Shown in pieces: positions 1 through 6,878 of a stretch of 21,773 bases of DNA; positions within the stretch are counted from its first letter, which is position 1; every line of letters begins with the position of its first letter. Position numbers and translations under genes: made by a program. Location: assembly GCA_009705185.1 (NCBI GenBank), contig WLCS01000003.1, positions 1-21,773 on the forward strand, in the 5' to 3' direction. The notes under the pieces are model-generated. The model was not told where the DNA came from and searched no databases. It was given only the letters and a program-made list of their open reading frames with translations. This stretch comes from Actinomycetota bacterium (lineage in GTDB: Bacteria > Actinomycetota > Actinomycetes > Nanopelagicales > Nanopelagicaceae).

Positions 1-2634
1 AGCATCAAGTTTTATCTGACCTCTGATGATTCAAGTGATTTAGTAATTAACATCAATGGAACTGACAATGAAATTGCTAAACCTTGTTGTGGCGAGGCAA
101 GCGCGACCTGGTCGGGCTTTGTCAAAGGTCAGTACTATCCAATGAGCGTTTATTTCACCGAGGATGCTGGTGGTGCTGCTTGGAAACTTGAATATGAATA
201 CACAGGTCAAGCACGTACTTATATTCCAGTAGGAAACTTGCGATCAACAAACAGCTTCACTAACCCTGTACGAGGAACGAACGGACTCGGTGGTGGCGGT
301 GGTGCAGGATCGGCAGGATTATTCAAAATCACCGGTGCTCAAGGTGGCTCAGGTACTGCCATTATTAAGTATTTGACGCCAAGTGAAACTGCAACGGAAA
401 CCATGATTACCGCCCTTGTGAATCAGGAATCGCCCTCTGGTTTACTCACGTTGAACGTTCCGGCGAAAGTAAATGTTGGCGTGTACACAGAGACAATTAC
501 TGTTCAGGATGCAGCAAATTCTGCTCCATACCAAGCAGTTGTAACTATCACTATTAATAAGGCAACCCCAACAGTCGCACTTTCACTTCCAGGTGCAGTA
601 ACCACAGCCAAGTATGGAAATCCGGTGACTATTTCTGCTGCAGCAAGTACTGCAGGAAACGTTCTCTTTAAGTATGGAAATACCGGAATTACTGCTTGTT
701 CTGCTGTTGCAACTTCTGCTGGGATTGCAACTTGCTCTTGGACACCAAGTGCAATTGGTGCGGTGACTTTGAAGGCAACTCTTACACCAACCGACACCAC
801 GAATTACAACAACAGTAATGAAACTTCCTTCTCTGTCACTGTTGGCAAAGCAGACACTTTGACCGTAACGGCTTCGAACGAATCACTTACATACACTGGG
901 TCAACTGCGCTTGTCACTAAGCCATTTACAACCAGTGGTTTAGTAAGCATTGACTCACTTACCGCGGTTTCAATGATTTACTCAGGAACTGCAAATGATG
1001 GAACTAACTATTCAAGTTCAACTGCGCCGACATTGGCTGGTACTTATGTGGCTACACCAGATACCGCTACTGCGGGAATTTCGACTATTTCAGGAAACTA
1101 CATTGGAGTCACTACAGTCGCAGGAACATTCACTTTGAACCGGGCGCAAAATACTTCCTCACTTGTTTACCCAACTGTAAATACGAATAGTGCAGTTACT
1201 TCGCCTCCAGCAAATAACTACATCACTTTCAAAACCGGCGTCACAGATACAGCAACTACAAAATCTCGACTAGGCAACGGGGCGATCTCATATTCATCGC
1301 TCACTTCTTCCACCTGTTCTGTTGATTCATCCACAGCACTTATGTCAGTGATACAAGCAGGAAGTTGTATTGTGAAAATGACAGTAGCTGAAGGAAATAA
1401 CTACTTGGCCGATTCAGCAACAGCCACAATTGAGATTGCAAAAGGCAATAGAACAATTGCATTAACTTCGGTAACATCAACTCTTAAGTACTCCGATACT
1501 GCAACTGTAACTACAACGATTTCAGACGGTGCACTCGATGGCAATATCACGTACTCACTTAATGCATCACCGGGATGTACGTTCGATTCACTTGGTGGAA
1601 TATTGACTGCAACTTCTGGAACATTGGCATGTACCCTCAATGCAACCGTGGCAGAAGGTACGAATTTCCTTACGACATCTACAACATCCGCACTTGCTCT
1701 TACAATTGCTAAAGCAAACGCGCCTGTAATTACGATGGATACAGTGACCGCGGTGAGCTATGTTCCTGGACAGAGAGCTTCAATTATTCCGACCTATAGT
1801 TTCAAAGGTTTCAAAGGCACGGATGCGGCATCTTCTCTGACACTTACATACGGTTTTGTGTCCAATCCATTTGAGTCATTCTCGTACTCGGATACACGAA
1901 CTCCAATTGATGCTGGTACTTACAGTATTACTCCGTCTGCAATCGTGATGTCTTCAGGTTTAGCGACTAACTATGAAACTCCTAATTACGCTGGCTCGGC
2001 TATTACCTTCACCATTAATCGAATTGCGCAAGATCCAATCACTATCGATGGCATCAACGGTGAAGTCAGCGTTCCATTTACGTTGGTCTATCGCGGTGGA
2101 AATAACCCAACTGCTACAGCAACATTTACAAAGGTTTCGGGTGCCGCTTGTACTATTACTGGAAGTGGATTGAACGCAACAGCAGCAGGTACTTGTGGTG
2201 TAACAGTGACGGTTCCTGCAAATAGAAATTACTTGGCTATCACATCAGATACGATCACAGTTCGAGTTCGAAGCTATGTAATCGTTCCCGTATTCATTTT
2301 CGGAAATAGCGGAACTGGAATCACAATCGCCACAACTACAACTCTGACTAAGGGTGACGAGCGATGCTCATCTGGTTGCACGCCTACCATCACTGCAATT
2401 AGCCCATATGAAGGCTCGGAAGGTGATTTGATTACATTGACTGGAACTAATTTCACTGACGCAGTCAGAGTTATTTTCAATGTATTTACAAATGCTGGAA
2501 CATTTAGCGTGGATTCAGATACTCAGATTACTGTTCAGATACCAGCGGGCTTAACAATTGGTGATGGAACAATTGAAGTTGTTACACCGGGTGGAACAAC
2601 ACCTCGTTGGTTTGACTTTGGAGTATTGCCTTAA
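1..2634 (+). CDS. Giant secreted repeat protein, C-terminal part (5' end outside window)
   Basis: The reading frame is open to the left edge, so the first in-frame ATG (142) is internal and the true start lies outside; 877 codons are visible. Codons 1-68 resemble a PA14 domain (FYLTSDDSSDLVI, then a hydrophobic-aromatic pattern ending WKLEYEY). A glycine-rich stretch follows (about 280-355). Next come repeated Ig-like units with Thr/Ser-rich strands that end in ITINKA, VTVGKA, TLNRA, IEIAKG, TIAKA and TINRI. Units near 850-1145 and 1720-2030 look like MBG-type domains. The C-terminus (about 2390-2630) is an IPT/TIG domain (ITAISPYEGSEGDLITLTG). Such proteins are usually extracellular and adhesin-like, with PA14 often binding glycans. 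There is no C-terminal LPXTG or membrane anchor. The domain calls are from pattern only; a secreted role is likely and the ligand unknown. Confidence 0.88.
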   Translation, partial: SIKFYLTSDDSSDLVININGTDNEIAKPCCGEASATWSGFVKGQYYPMSVYFTEDAGGAAWKLEYEYTGQARTYIPVGNLRSTNSFTNPVRGTNGLGGGGGAGSAGLFKITGAQGGSGTAIIKYLTPSETATETMITALVNQESPSGLLTLNVPAKVNVGVYTETITVQDAANSAPYQAVVTITINKATPTVALSLPGAVTTAKYGNPVTISAAASTAGNVLFKYGNTGITACSAVATSAGIATCSWTPSAIGAVTLKATLTPTDTTNYNNSNETSFSVTVGKADTLTVTASNESLTYTGSTALVTKPFTTSGLVSIDSLTAVSMIYSGTANDGTNYSSSTAPTLAGTYVATPDTATAGISTISGNYIGVTTVAGTFTLNRAQNTSSLVYPTVNTNSAVTSPPANNYITFKTGVTDTATTKSRLGNGAISYSSLTSSTCSVDSSTALMSVIQAGSCIVKMTVAEGNNYLADSATATIEIAKGNRTIALTSVTSTLKYSDTATVTTTISDGALDGNITYSLNASPGCTFDSLGGILTATSGTLACTLNATVAEGTNFLTTSTTSALALTIAKANAPVITMDTVTAVSYVPGQRASIIPTYSFKGFKGTDAASSLTLTYGFVSNPFESFSYSDTRTPIDAGTYSITPSAIVMSSGLATNYETPNYAGSAITFTINRIAQDPITIDGINGEVSVPFTLVYRGGNNPTATATFTKVSGAACTITGSGLNATAAGTCGVTVTVPANRNYLAITSDTITVRVRSYVIVPVFIFGNSGTGITIATTTTLTKGDERCSSGCTPTITAISPYEGSEGDLITLTGTNFTDAVRVIFNVFTNAGTFSVDSDTQITVQIPAGLTIGDGTIEVVTPGGTTPRWFDFGVLP

Positions 2635-3138
2635 TCAATAAGTTCTTGCTGCAAATGTCATACGAAGAGCAACTGATCCACTAGGGATTGAGTTACTGGT
2701 GTCCAGTTTAATAGCGGCAGTATTAAATAGATCTGCCGCTTGTTTTTTAAGTTGGACGCTGAAGTCAATCGCTGCAAGAGTTCCCACTCCAGCCTTTTCA
2801 TTTTTAGCATATCCACCGATTACTTGAACATAAATGATCTCGGCAGTGTCGGCCAACTTTGCCTTCTTCTTAAAGCTTTCAATATCGGCCCGGAGTTTCG
2901 GTAGGTCAAAACCGTTGTAAAGATTAGCCATACCTTGATCAAAATTCACGGACTTCAGCGAAACAGATTGCTGAGTGCTCGCATTACCCGTTGCTAGACC
3001 ACCCGATAACTTTGGAACGAAAGAAATAGTTGCAAGGAAGATAACCATGAGAGCCAAGAAAAGGTCGGCGTACATCCAGCCCGCTTGTTGGGAAACATCC
3101 TCAACAAGTTCGGACGGTGCGACTCTTCTTGTTCTCAT
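2635..3138 (-). CDS. MotB/TolR-like single-pass membrane protein
   Basis: 167 aa. A short basic cytosolic N-terminus is followed by one membrane helix (about residues 21-42, GWMYADLFLALMVIFLATIS). This helix carries Asp25 in the context YAD, the position of the proton-channel Asp in MotB (YADFMTA...) and its TolR/ExbD/ZorB relatives. The extracytoplasmic part (about 43-167) has an alpha/beta pattern loosely like an OmpA domain, but I cannot find the usual peptidoglycan-binding Asp/Arg signature. It follows its partner gene by 4 bases and is surely co-transcribed. Its stop codon abuts the stop of the giant secreted protein with no gap. The stator role is inference: the Asp-bearing helix is seen, the family is not proven. 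A generic anchored protein is the alternative. Confidence 0.8.
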   Translation of the reverse strand: MRTRRVAPSELVEDVSQQAGWMYADLFLALMVIFLATISFVPKLSGGLATGNASTQQSVSLKSVNFDQGMANLYNGFDLPKLRADIESFKKKAKLADTAEIIYVQVIGGYAKNEKAGVGTLAAIDFSVQLKKQAADLFNTAAIKLDTSNSIPSGSVALRMTFAARTY

Positions 3139-3142
3139 CGAA

Positions 3143-3901
3143 TTAGGACTTATTCATTTTCTTGATTTCGGCAAGAACCTGCTTATTCGATGGAATTGCA
3201 TTGATATCTTTTCTCAGTTCTTTACTTGCCTGTGCCATCGATTTTGAAGTTGCTGCAAGATTTCGCACTGCCATAGATACTCGAGCATTAACAGTCTCTG
3301 CTGTGACTTTTCGGTGTGCAAATAAATAAGAGTGCAGCTTAATTCCAAGATCAATTCTCTTTCGATCAAGTTTTGCCAGGCGCTGAGTTTCTTCTCGCTG
3401 GTGGCGCTCGGTCATTAATGCAGTAATCAATGTAAGTGCAATAACAACTGCGATGAGATAGAAGTCGAGCATCGCAATGTGGCCAATGGTCCACTCTGAG
3501 GGGAGAATTCCATATCCGTTCTGCCAGAATTCAAGGAAGTTAACCACTGCATCCGCATTTGCTTTTGTGTATTGCGCAAAACCTGTTGTTGCTTTAGAAA
3601 CACCAAGCCAAGTCAAAGCTACCGGTGCGAACACGAGTACGTTTCTGAAGATTGTAAGGATATTAATTAATTTAACTTTGCGAGTACTCGCAGAGTTTTC
3701 GAAGTGTGGCAAATAATCGAGGGGATTAATTTCTGCGATTGCTTCGATATCTTCAAAAGTTTCTAGCGACTTTACAAGCGCCTGAACATAAGGGTCGTTT
3801 GTTACTCGACTGGATGCTGCCCATGAGTTCAGCTCTGATAAGAGTTCTTCATTGACTTGTTCTGCCTTACGGCGCGAACCTGTTTTTCGCGTTGTAGCCA
3901 T
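3143..3901 (-). CDS. Two-TM membrane protein, candidate MotA/TolQ-like partner of the downstream gene
   Basis: 252 aa from the ATG at 3901. A TTG at 3919 would add six residues, but a TANNNT box sits exactly 6 bases before the ATG, favouring a leaderless start at 3901. A hydrophilic N-terminus (1-75) is followed by TM1 at about 78-100, a loop of about 40 residues, TM2 at about 142-163, and a long charged helical tail (165-235) rich in Lys/Arg/Glu that is probably cytosolic. No enzyme motif is visible. The pairing with an Asp-bearing single-TM protein 4 bases downstream is the arrangement of ion-driven stator pairs (MotA-MotB, ExbB-ExbD, ZorA-ZorB). With only two clear TMs it would be an atypical member. 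Function otherwise unrecognised. Confidence 0.8.
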   Translation of the reverse strand: MATTRKTGSRRKAEQVNEELLSELNSWAASSRVTNDPYVQALVKSLETFEDIEAIAEINPLDYLPHFENSASTRKVKLINILTIFRNVLVFAPVALTWLGVSKATTGFAQYTKANADAVVNFLEFWQNGYGILPSEWTIGHIAMLDFYLIAVVIALTLITALMTERHQREETQRLAKLDRKRIDLGIKLHSYLFAHRKVTAETVNARVSMAVRNLAATSKSMAQASKELRKDINAIPSNKQVLAEIKKMNKS

Positions 3902-3907
3902 GCGCAA

Positions 3908-3913
3908 AAAGTA
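3908..3913 (-). promoter_or_regulatory. -10 element of leaderless promoter (stator-like pair)
   Basis: TACTTT on the minus strand lies 6 bases before the ATG at 3901, so transcription would begin at or next to the start codon. This decides the start against the upstream TTG at 3919. Confidence 0.6.
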
Positions 3914-3931
3914 CCCCAAGATAGGCCGAAT

Positions 3932-3948
3932 ATAGAATTTAGTTCTAT
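3932..3948. promoter_or_regulatory. Palindrome between divergent promoters, possible operator
   Basis: ATAGAA-TTTAG-TTCTAT, 6-base arms with a 5-base centre. It lies between the two divergent -10 boxes (3908-3913 minus, 3955-3960 plus). The left arm falls at the expected -35 position, 17 bases from the -10, for both promoters. A repressor bound here could control both directions. No regulator gene is nearby. Confidence 0.4.
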
Positions 3949-3954
3949 GCGTAA

Positions 3955-3960
3955 TATGAT
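3955..3960 (+). promoter_or_regulatory. -10 element of leaderless promoter
   Basis: TATGAT followed by 6 bases and ATG at 3967, implying a leaderless transcript. No convincing TTGACA-like -35; the palindrome occupies that place. Confidence 0.6.
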
Positions 3961-3966
3961 GGAGTC

Positions 3967-4659
3967 ATGTCGCAGGCGATGATTAAGCTTCTCAAGCGTG
4001 TAATTCTGCTTGTCTGCGTTGGATTTGTTGTAAGCCAGATGCTTCCATCTCTTGCTGATCAATTGACTCCTGACCCAACCGTCGAGTCGGCTCCTGCCGT
4101 TGCTTCGCCATCACCAACGTCTAGCGAATCTGCTTCGCCTTCGCCATCACCTTCTTCTAGCGCCGAACCAAGCCCGGACATTACATATTTAGAAAGTGAA
4201 TCCCCAACTGCGAAAGCAAAAATAATTGATTCCGCATCACTCTTTTTCAAAACTCCCAATTCACTTCAAGTTGACCCTCGAGCAAAATCAGTTCGCATGG
4301 ATTCTTTTGCATTAGGTGGAGCTGAAATTGTTCTGGTTTGCGCAAACTCAAATCGAGCAAATATTTCACTTTCAGCTGCTTCAGATATTTTGGTGAACGG
4401 AGAAGGAACTAGATCTCTCATCATTTCTGGCAGTGCTCCTAAAGTGCTTTCAGCGTTGACCGCTGGCCATGGCCTTACTTTGAATTCGCAAAGTCGAATT
4501 TCAGAAGTCACCCTTACATTTCAGGTTTCGGCAGTAAATAAACCCTCGATAGACCCCGACCTCTGTGTTCCAAGCCAAATTACCCGCCCCGTTGCCATTT
4601 CTGCCCTTGGAGTCGACCTAGGAATTGTGAAAGCCCCGGTCAACATGGGCAAGAAGTAA
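3967..4659 (+). CDS. Secreted protein with Pro/Ser-rich linker, unknown function
   Basis: 230 aa. Residues 1-30 form a Sec-type signal peptide (basic MIKLLKRV, hydrophobic core, cleavage near SLA-D). Residues about 35-75 are a low-complexity Pro/Ser/Ala/Glu linker (repeated SPSP) like a cell-wall-spanning spacer. The remainder (about 80-230) looks like a beta-rich domain with two cysteines (LVCANS, DLCVPS) that could pair. The start is supported by a TANNNT box 6 bases upstream; an in-frame ATG at 3979 is the alternative. It is divergent from the stator-like pair and just upstream of the small secreted proteins, so it may belong to the same surface programme. I do not recognise the domain. 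Confidence 0.85.
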   Translation: MSQAMIKLLKRVILLVCVGFVVSQMLPSLADQLTPDPTVESAPAVASPSPTSSESASPSPSPSSSAEPSPDITYLESESPTAKAKIIDSASLFFKTPNSLQVDPRAKSVRMDSFALGGAEIVLVCANSNRANISLSAASDILVNGEGTRSLIISGSAPKVLSALTAGHGLTLNSQSRISEVTLTFQVSAVNKPSIDPDLCVPSQITRPVAISALGVDLGIVKAPVNMGKK

Positions 4660-4668
4660 GCGGGCAGA

Positions 4669-4698
4669 TTGAACCTGCGTTCTAGTATCGAGTAATAT
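4669..4698 (+). promoter_or_regulatory. Promoter of the first small secreted protein
   Basis: TTGAAC (4669-4674), 18-base spacer, TAATAT (4693-4698). This predicts a 5' UTR of about 40 bases, containing the AAGGAG site. Each hexamer matches 4 of 6 consensus positions. Confidence 0.45.
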
Positions 4699-4745
4699 CA
4701 GCGACCTGAACAATTTCAGAATCGCCTCTTAAGGAGCAAAAAAGC

Positions 4746-5432
4746 ATGTCGTTGCATTCACCGTTGAGCGGAAGCGTGAAGTCACGTTTCGGCGGCTCCG
4801 GTAAAGCGCGTTCGAAATTCTTTGCCTTCATTGCAATCGGTTCGGCTGTTCCATTCTTACTTTCAACTTTTGCCGCAAGCGTAACTGTTGGATCTGGAAA
4901 CTTAACTTTCGGACAAGGTTCACAACAAGCGGTTGCATGCGATCCACAAGTTTTTGTTGCAATGGGTCAGGAATGGAAATCAGCTCCAACTCAAACGGAT
5001 TCAACCAACGGATTCTTTAGAGTTAAATCAGTAACTGTTTCAAATGTTGATTTGGTTGCATGCCAAAATACAAAACTTCGTATCCGTCTGATTGATTCAA
5101 CAGGAAAAGAAATTCAACTTGGCGGAATCCAAGATGCAACAGTTTTACAAATGGCGATTCCATCTACTGATGGTCAAGTAAGTAGCAGCGATCCCGCCGT
5201 ACTTGGTCTCGGATATCTCACTGGCGACGGTGGAGTTATTTCTGGAATCATGAATGCGGCAATTTCACTTTCAACAGTCGGCACCTCGGTGTATGACGGC
5301 AGCAATCTGAGCGCTAATTCGGCCGACGTAACTTTCTATCTAGATCCAACCAAGAACACCGTAAATATTGATGGCCAAAACGTGGGTCGAGTAACTGTGG
5401 AAGCAGTGAATAATCCAAAGCCATCAAGCTAA
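4746..5432 (+). CDS. Small secreted protein, candidate SipW-type substrate (paralogue of the next gene)
   Basis: 228 aa with a clear Shine-Dalgarno AAGGAG (4731-4736) 9 bases before ATG. A Ser/Gly/basic N-terminus (1-24) precedes a hydrophobic segment (25-44) ending STFAAS, the same ending as the paralogue at 5522. The exported part begins with a Gly-rich strand and GQGSQQAVACD (Cys65), then a beta-rich domain with VTVSNVDLVACQ (Cys106) and LRIRLIDS. This block also occurs in the 5522 and 8451 genes. The long basic region before the hydrophobic core and the nearby SipW-like peptidase suggest that peptidase as processing enzyme, like TasA/camelysin or the SipW-cognate exported proteins of Actinobacteria. 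That link is inference; export itself is well supported. It has its own promoter and good RBS, so abundance may be high. Confidence 0.85.
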   Translation: MSLHSPLSGSVKSRFGGSGKARSKFFAFIAIGSAVPFLLSTFAASVTVGSGNLTFGQGSQQAVACDPQVFVAMGQEWKSAPTQTDSTNGFFRVKSVTVSNVDLVACQNTKLRIRLIDSTGKEIQLGGIQDATVLQMAIPSTDGQVSSSDPAVLGLGYLTGDGGVISGIMNAAISLSTVGTSVYDGSNLSANSADVTFYLDPTKNTVNIDGQNVGRVTVEAVNNPKPSS

Positions 5433-5441
5433 ATGAAAATC

Positions 5442-5470
5442 TTTACCAAGCTATCCAGGTTTGGTAGACT
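5442..5470 (+). promoter_or_regulatory. Promoter of the second small secreted protein
   Basis: TTTACC (5442-5447), 17-base spacer, TAGACT (5465-5470). The start point would fall near 5477, inside a palindrome. An imperfect stem TACCAA/TTGGTA (5444-5449/5461-5466) overlaps it. Confidence 0.5.
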
Positions 5471-5481
5471 AGAGGTCTAGT
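5468..5481. promoter_or_regulatory. Perfect palindrome over -10/+1, possible operator
   Basis: ACTAGA-GG-TCTAGT, perfect 6-base arms around 2 bases. It overlaps the end of the -10 box and the predicted start point of the 5522 gene, a classic repressor position. Confidence 0.45.
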
Positions 5482-5521
5482 TTAGAAGTAAGAAGTAACT
5501 GACACGAATAAAGGAATATAA

Positions 5522-6076
5522 ATGGAAATTTTATCCTTCGAAGGTTCGAAAGGATCTTCACGACGTAAGCGCAGCAACAAGTTCATTGTTGTTGCAACCG
5601 TTGCAGCTCTTGGATTCTTGGGCTCAACATTCGCTGCGTCTATTTCACTCAATGGCGGATCTAATATTGAATACGGCCAGGGAATCAGTACTGCCGTTGG
5701 TTGCGATACAGACATCATCGTGACACCAGCTAATACATTTAATGGAACAGTCTTTAACCTTGAAACCATTACAGTTCTAGACTCAACTACTGTTACAACT
5801 AGTGCAACTGTTGGTCTTGGCGCTTGTATCGGTAAGAAAATCACATTCAAGGTACTCAACAGCTCAAATTCTTCACTATGGACTTGTGATGCCTCAATCG
5901 ATTCATTCTCTTCAGGAATCGTTGCCACTGCAGCCTCAGGTTCACCAGGATGCGCATCAACAACATTTAGTGTTGCCGGCTCTGGAAACAATAAGGGATT
6001 TGCAATTCGAAACACAGGTACCGCAATTCCTGCTTCGTCAGTTGCAAAAATAACCCTGGAATCGCAGAGTAAATAA
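5522..6076 (+). CDS. Small secreted protein, candidate SipW-type substrate (paralogue of 4746 gene)
   Basis: 184 aa; AAGGA (5511-5515) lies 6 bases before ATG. A basic N-region with RRKR (residues 14-17) and a hydrophobic core (about 21-37) end in STFAAS, matching the 4746 protein. The mature part starts with a Gly/Asn stretch and YGQGISTAVGCD (Cys61). It continues through NTFNGTVFNLETITV and ACIGKKITFKVLNS (Cys102), and carries two more cysteines in TCDAS and GCAST. The same block organisation recurs in the 4746 protein and in the C-terminus of the collagen-like protein. The DNA is diverged, so the duplication is old. Likely a secreted, possibly self-assembling, coat or fibre subunit processed by the peptidase encoded 61 bases downstream; the assembly role is inference. 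Confidence 0.87.
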   Translation: MEILSFEGSKGSSRRKRSNKFIVVATVAALGFLGSTFAASISLNGGSNIEYGQGISTAVGCDTDIIVTPANTFNGTVFNLETITVLDSTTVTTSATVGLGACIGKKITFKVLNSSNSSLWTCDASIDSFSSGIVATAASGSPGCASTTFSVAGSGNNKGFAIRNTGTAIPASSVAKITLESQSK

Positions 6077-6104
6077 GTCTTGAACTAAGGCCTACCCGTG
6101 TCAG

Positions 6105-6116
6105 TGTGGGCCCACA
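6105..6116. promoter_or_regulatory. GC-rich perfect palindrome upstream of the signal peptidase gene
   Basis: TGTGGGCCCACA, a perfect 12-base palindrome lying between the -35 position and the -10 box (6125-6130) of the next gene. It could be an operator. As a terminator for the upstream gene it lacks a loop and a T-run. Confidence 0.35.
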
Positions 6117-6124
6117 TTCAGCAC

Positions 6125-6130
6125 TAAAGT
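6125..6130 (+). promoter_or_regulatory. -10 element of leaderless promoter of the signal peptidase operon
   Basis: TAAAGT, then 7 bases, then ATG at 6138; no Shine-Dalgarno sequence is present. It marks the operon start separately from the 5522 gene. Confidence 0.55.
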
Positions 6131-6137
6131 ATTAAGC

Positions 6138-6878
6138 ATGAAGACACCACCAAGAGGATCGAAATCAGATCTTCCTGGTGGTGTTTCTCATTTGGATGTA
6201 GAACCAGTAATCACCGGAACTAACGAAGTCTGGATTAATAGAGGCAGCGCCCCCGATGATGCAAATGTTCTTGTCACTCTCTCAAGTCACGAGGGTGAAC
6301 AAACAGTTCTTGTCACCCCAAAACACATCGTTGAGTCATCAGCAAAATTATTTGTAGTAACTCCACCAGAGAGAGTTGTCACCAAAGGCGGAATCAGAAT
6401 TGTTCAAATAAAAAGAGTTTTCACTCTAATTGGATATTCATTTGCAGCCGTATTGATTTCCTTCTCAGCCTTATCTGCGACTGGATTCGTAAAGGCAAGA
6501 ATTGTTCTCACTAATTCAATGGCGCCATCGATTTCACCGGGCGATATCGTTCTTACGATGAACCCAGATCGACTCAAGCCCGCAGTAGGAAAAGTTGCTG
6601 CGTATCAAGCTCGCCGATTCGATGGTTCTGAAGTCGGAGTTTTCTCCCACAGAATTATTGATGGAAATGGAACAGATGGTTGGGTGATGAAGGGTGACAA
6701 CAACCCGAGCCCTGATACCCAGAAGCCGAAGAACAATGACATTTTAGGAATCGTATTTTTCGTTATTCCTCTTGTTGGAAAATTCCTCACTAAACAAGCA
6801 TTGCTAGTTATGGCGCCTATAGGTGTCGCAATTTGGATGGGAATAGATTCATTGAAGGGCAAAGATGAAGAAGAATAA
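6138..6878 (+). CDS. SipW/ER-type signal peptidase I
   Basis: 246 aa. An N-terminal cytosolic region of about 90 residues precedes TM1 (about 95-117). The catalytic Ser127 lies in NSMAPSISPGD, the next conserved block is VGKVAAYQ, and His171 lies in FSHRIIDG where the prokaryotic P-type enzyme has Lys. Box E follows as VMKGDNN (Asp187), with LGIVFFVIPLVG, then a C-terminal TM (about 221-237) and a short acidic tail. His in place of Lys and KGDNN are hallmarks of the archaeal/ER/SipW class (MEROPS S26B). The enzyme would sit in the membrane and cleave signal peptides outside. In Bacillus, SipW is dedicated to TasA/TapA; here the secreted proteins on both sides are natural candidates. It heads a five-gene overlapping operon. 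The N-terminal 90 residues are an unusual extension. Class assignment is firm, substrates are inferred. Confidence 0.92.
   Translation: MKTPPRGSKSDLPGGVSHLDVEPVITGTNEVWINRGSAPDDANVLVTLSSHEGEQTVLVTPKHIVESSAKLFVVTPPERVVTKGGIRIVQIKRVFTLIGYSFAAVLISFSALSATGFVKARIVLTNSMAPSISPGDIVLTMNPDRLKPAVGKVAAYQARRFDGSEVGVFSHRIIDGNGTDGWVMKGDNNPSPDTQKPKNNDILGIVFFVIPLVGKFLTKQALLVMAPIGVAIWMGIDSLKGKDEEE

Noticed and set aside
504..800. Minus-strand frames inside the giant secreted protein (also 1401-1640, 2274-2480)
   Set aside because: Low-complexity antisense shadows of Thr/Ser/Ala/Val-rich coding sequence, with no RBS or promoter.
2635..3901. A Zorya anti-phage system
   Set aside because: Only a stator-like pair is present; no ZorC/ZorD or ZorE helicase or nuclease partner lies beside it.
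5444..5466. TACCAA...TTGGTA hairpin as terminator of the 4746 gene
   Set aside because: Six-base stem with an 11-base loop and no T-run; it coincides with a good promoter for the next gene.
5482..6015. 177-aa minus-strand frame opposite the 5522 gene
   Set aside because: Antisense of a well-supported secreted protein; the forward frame has promoter, RBS and signal peptide.
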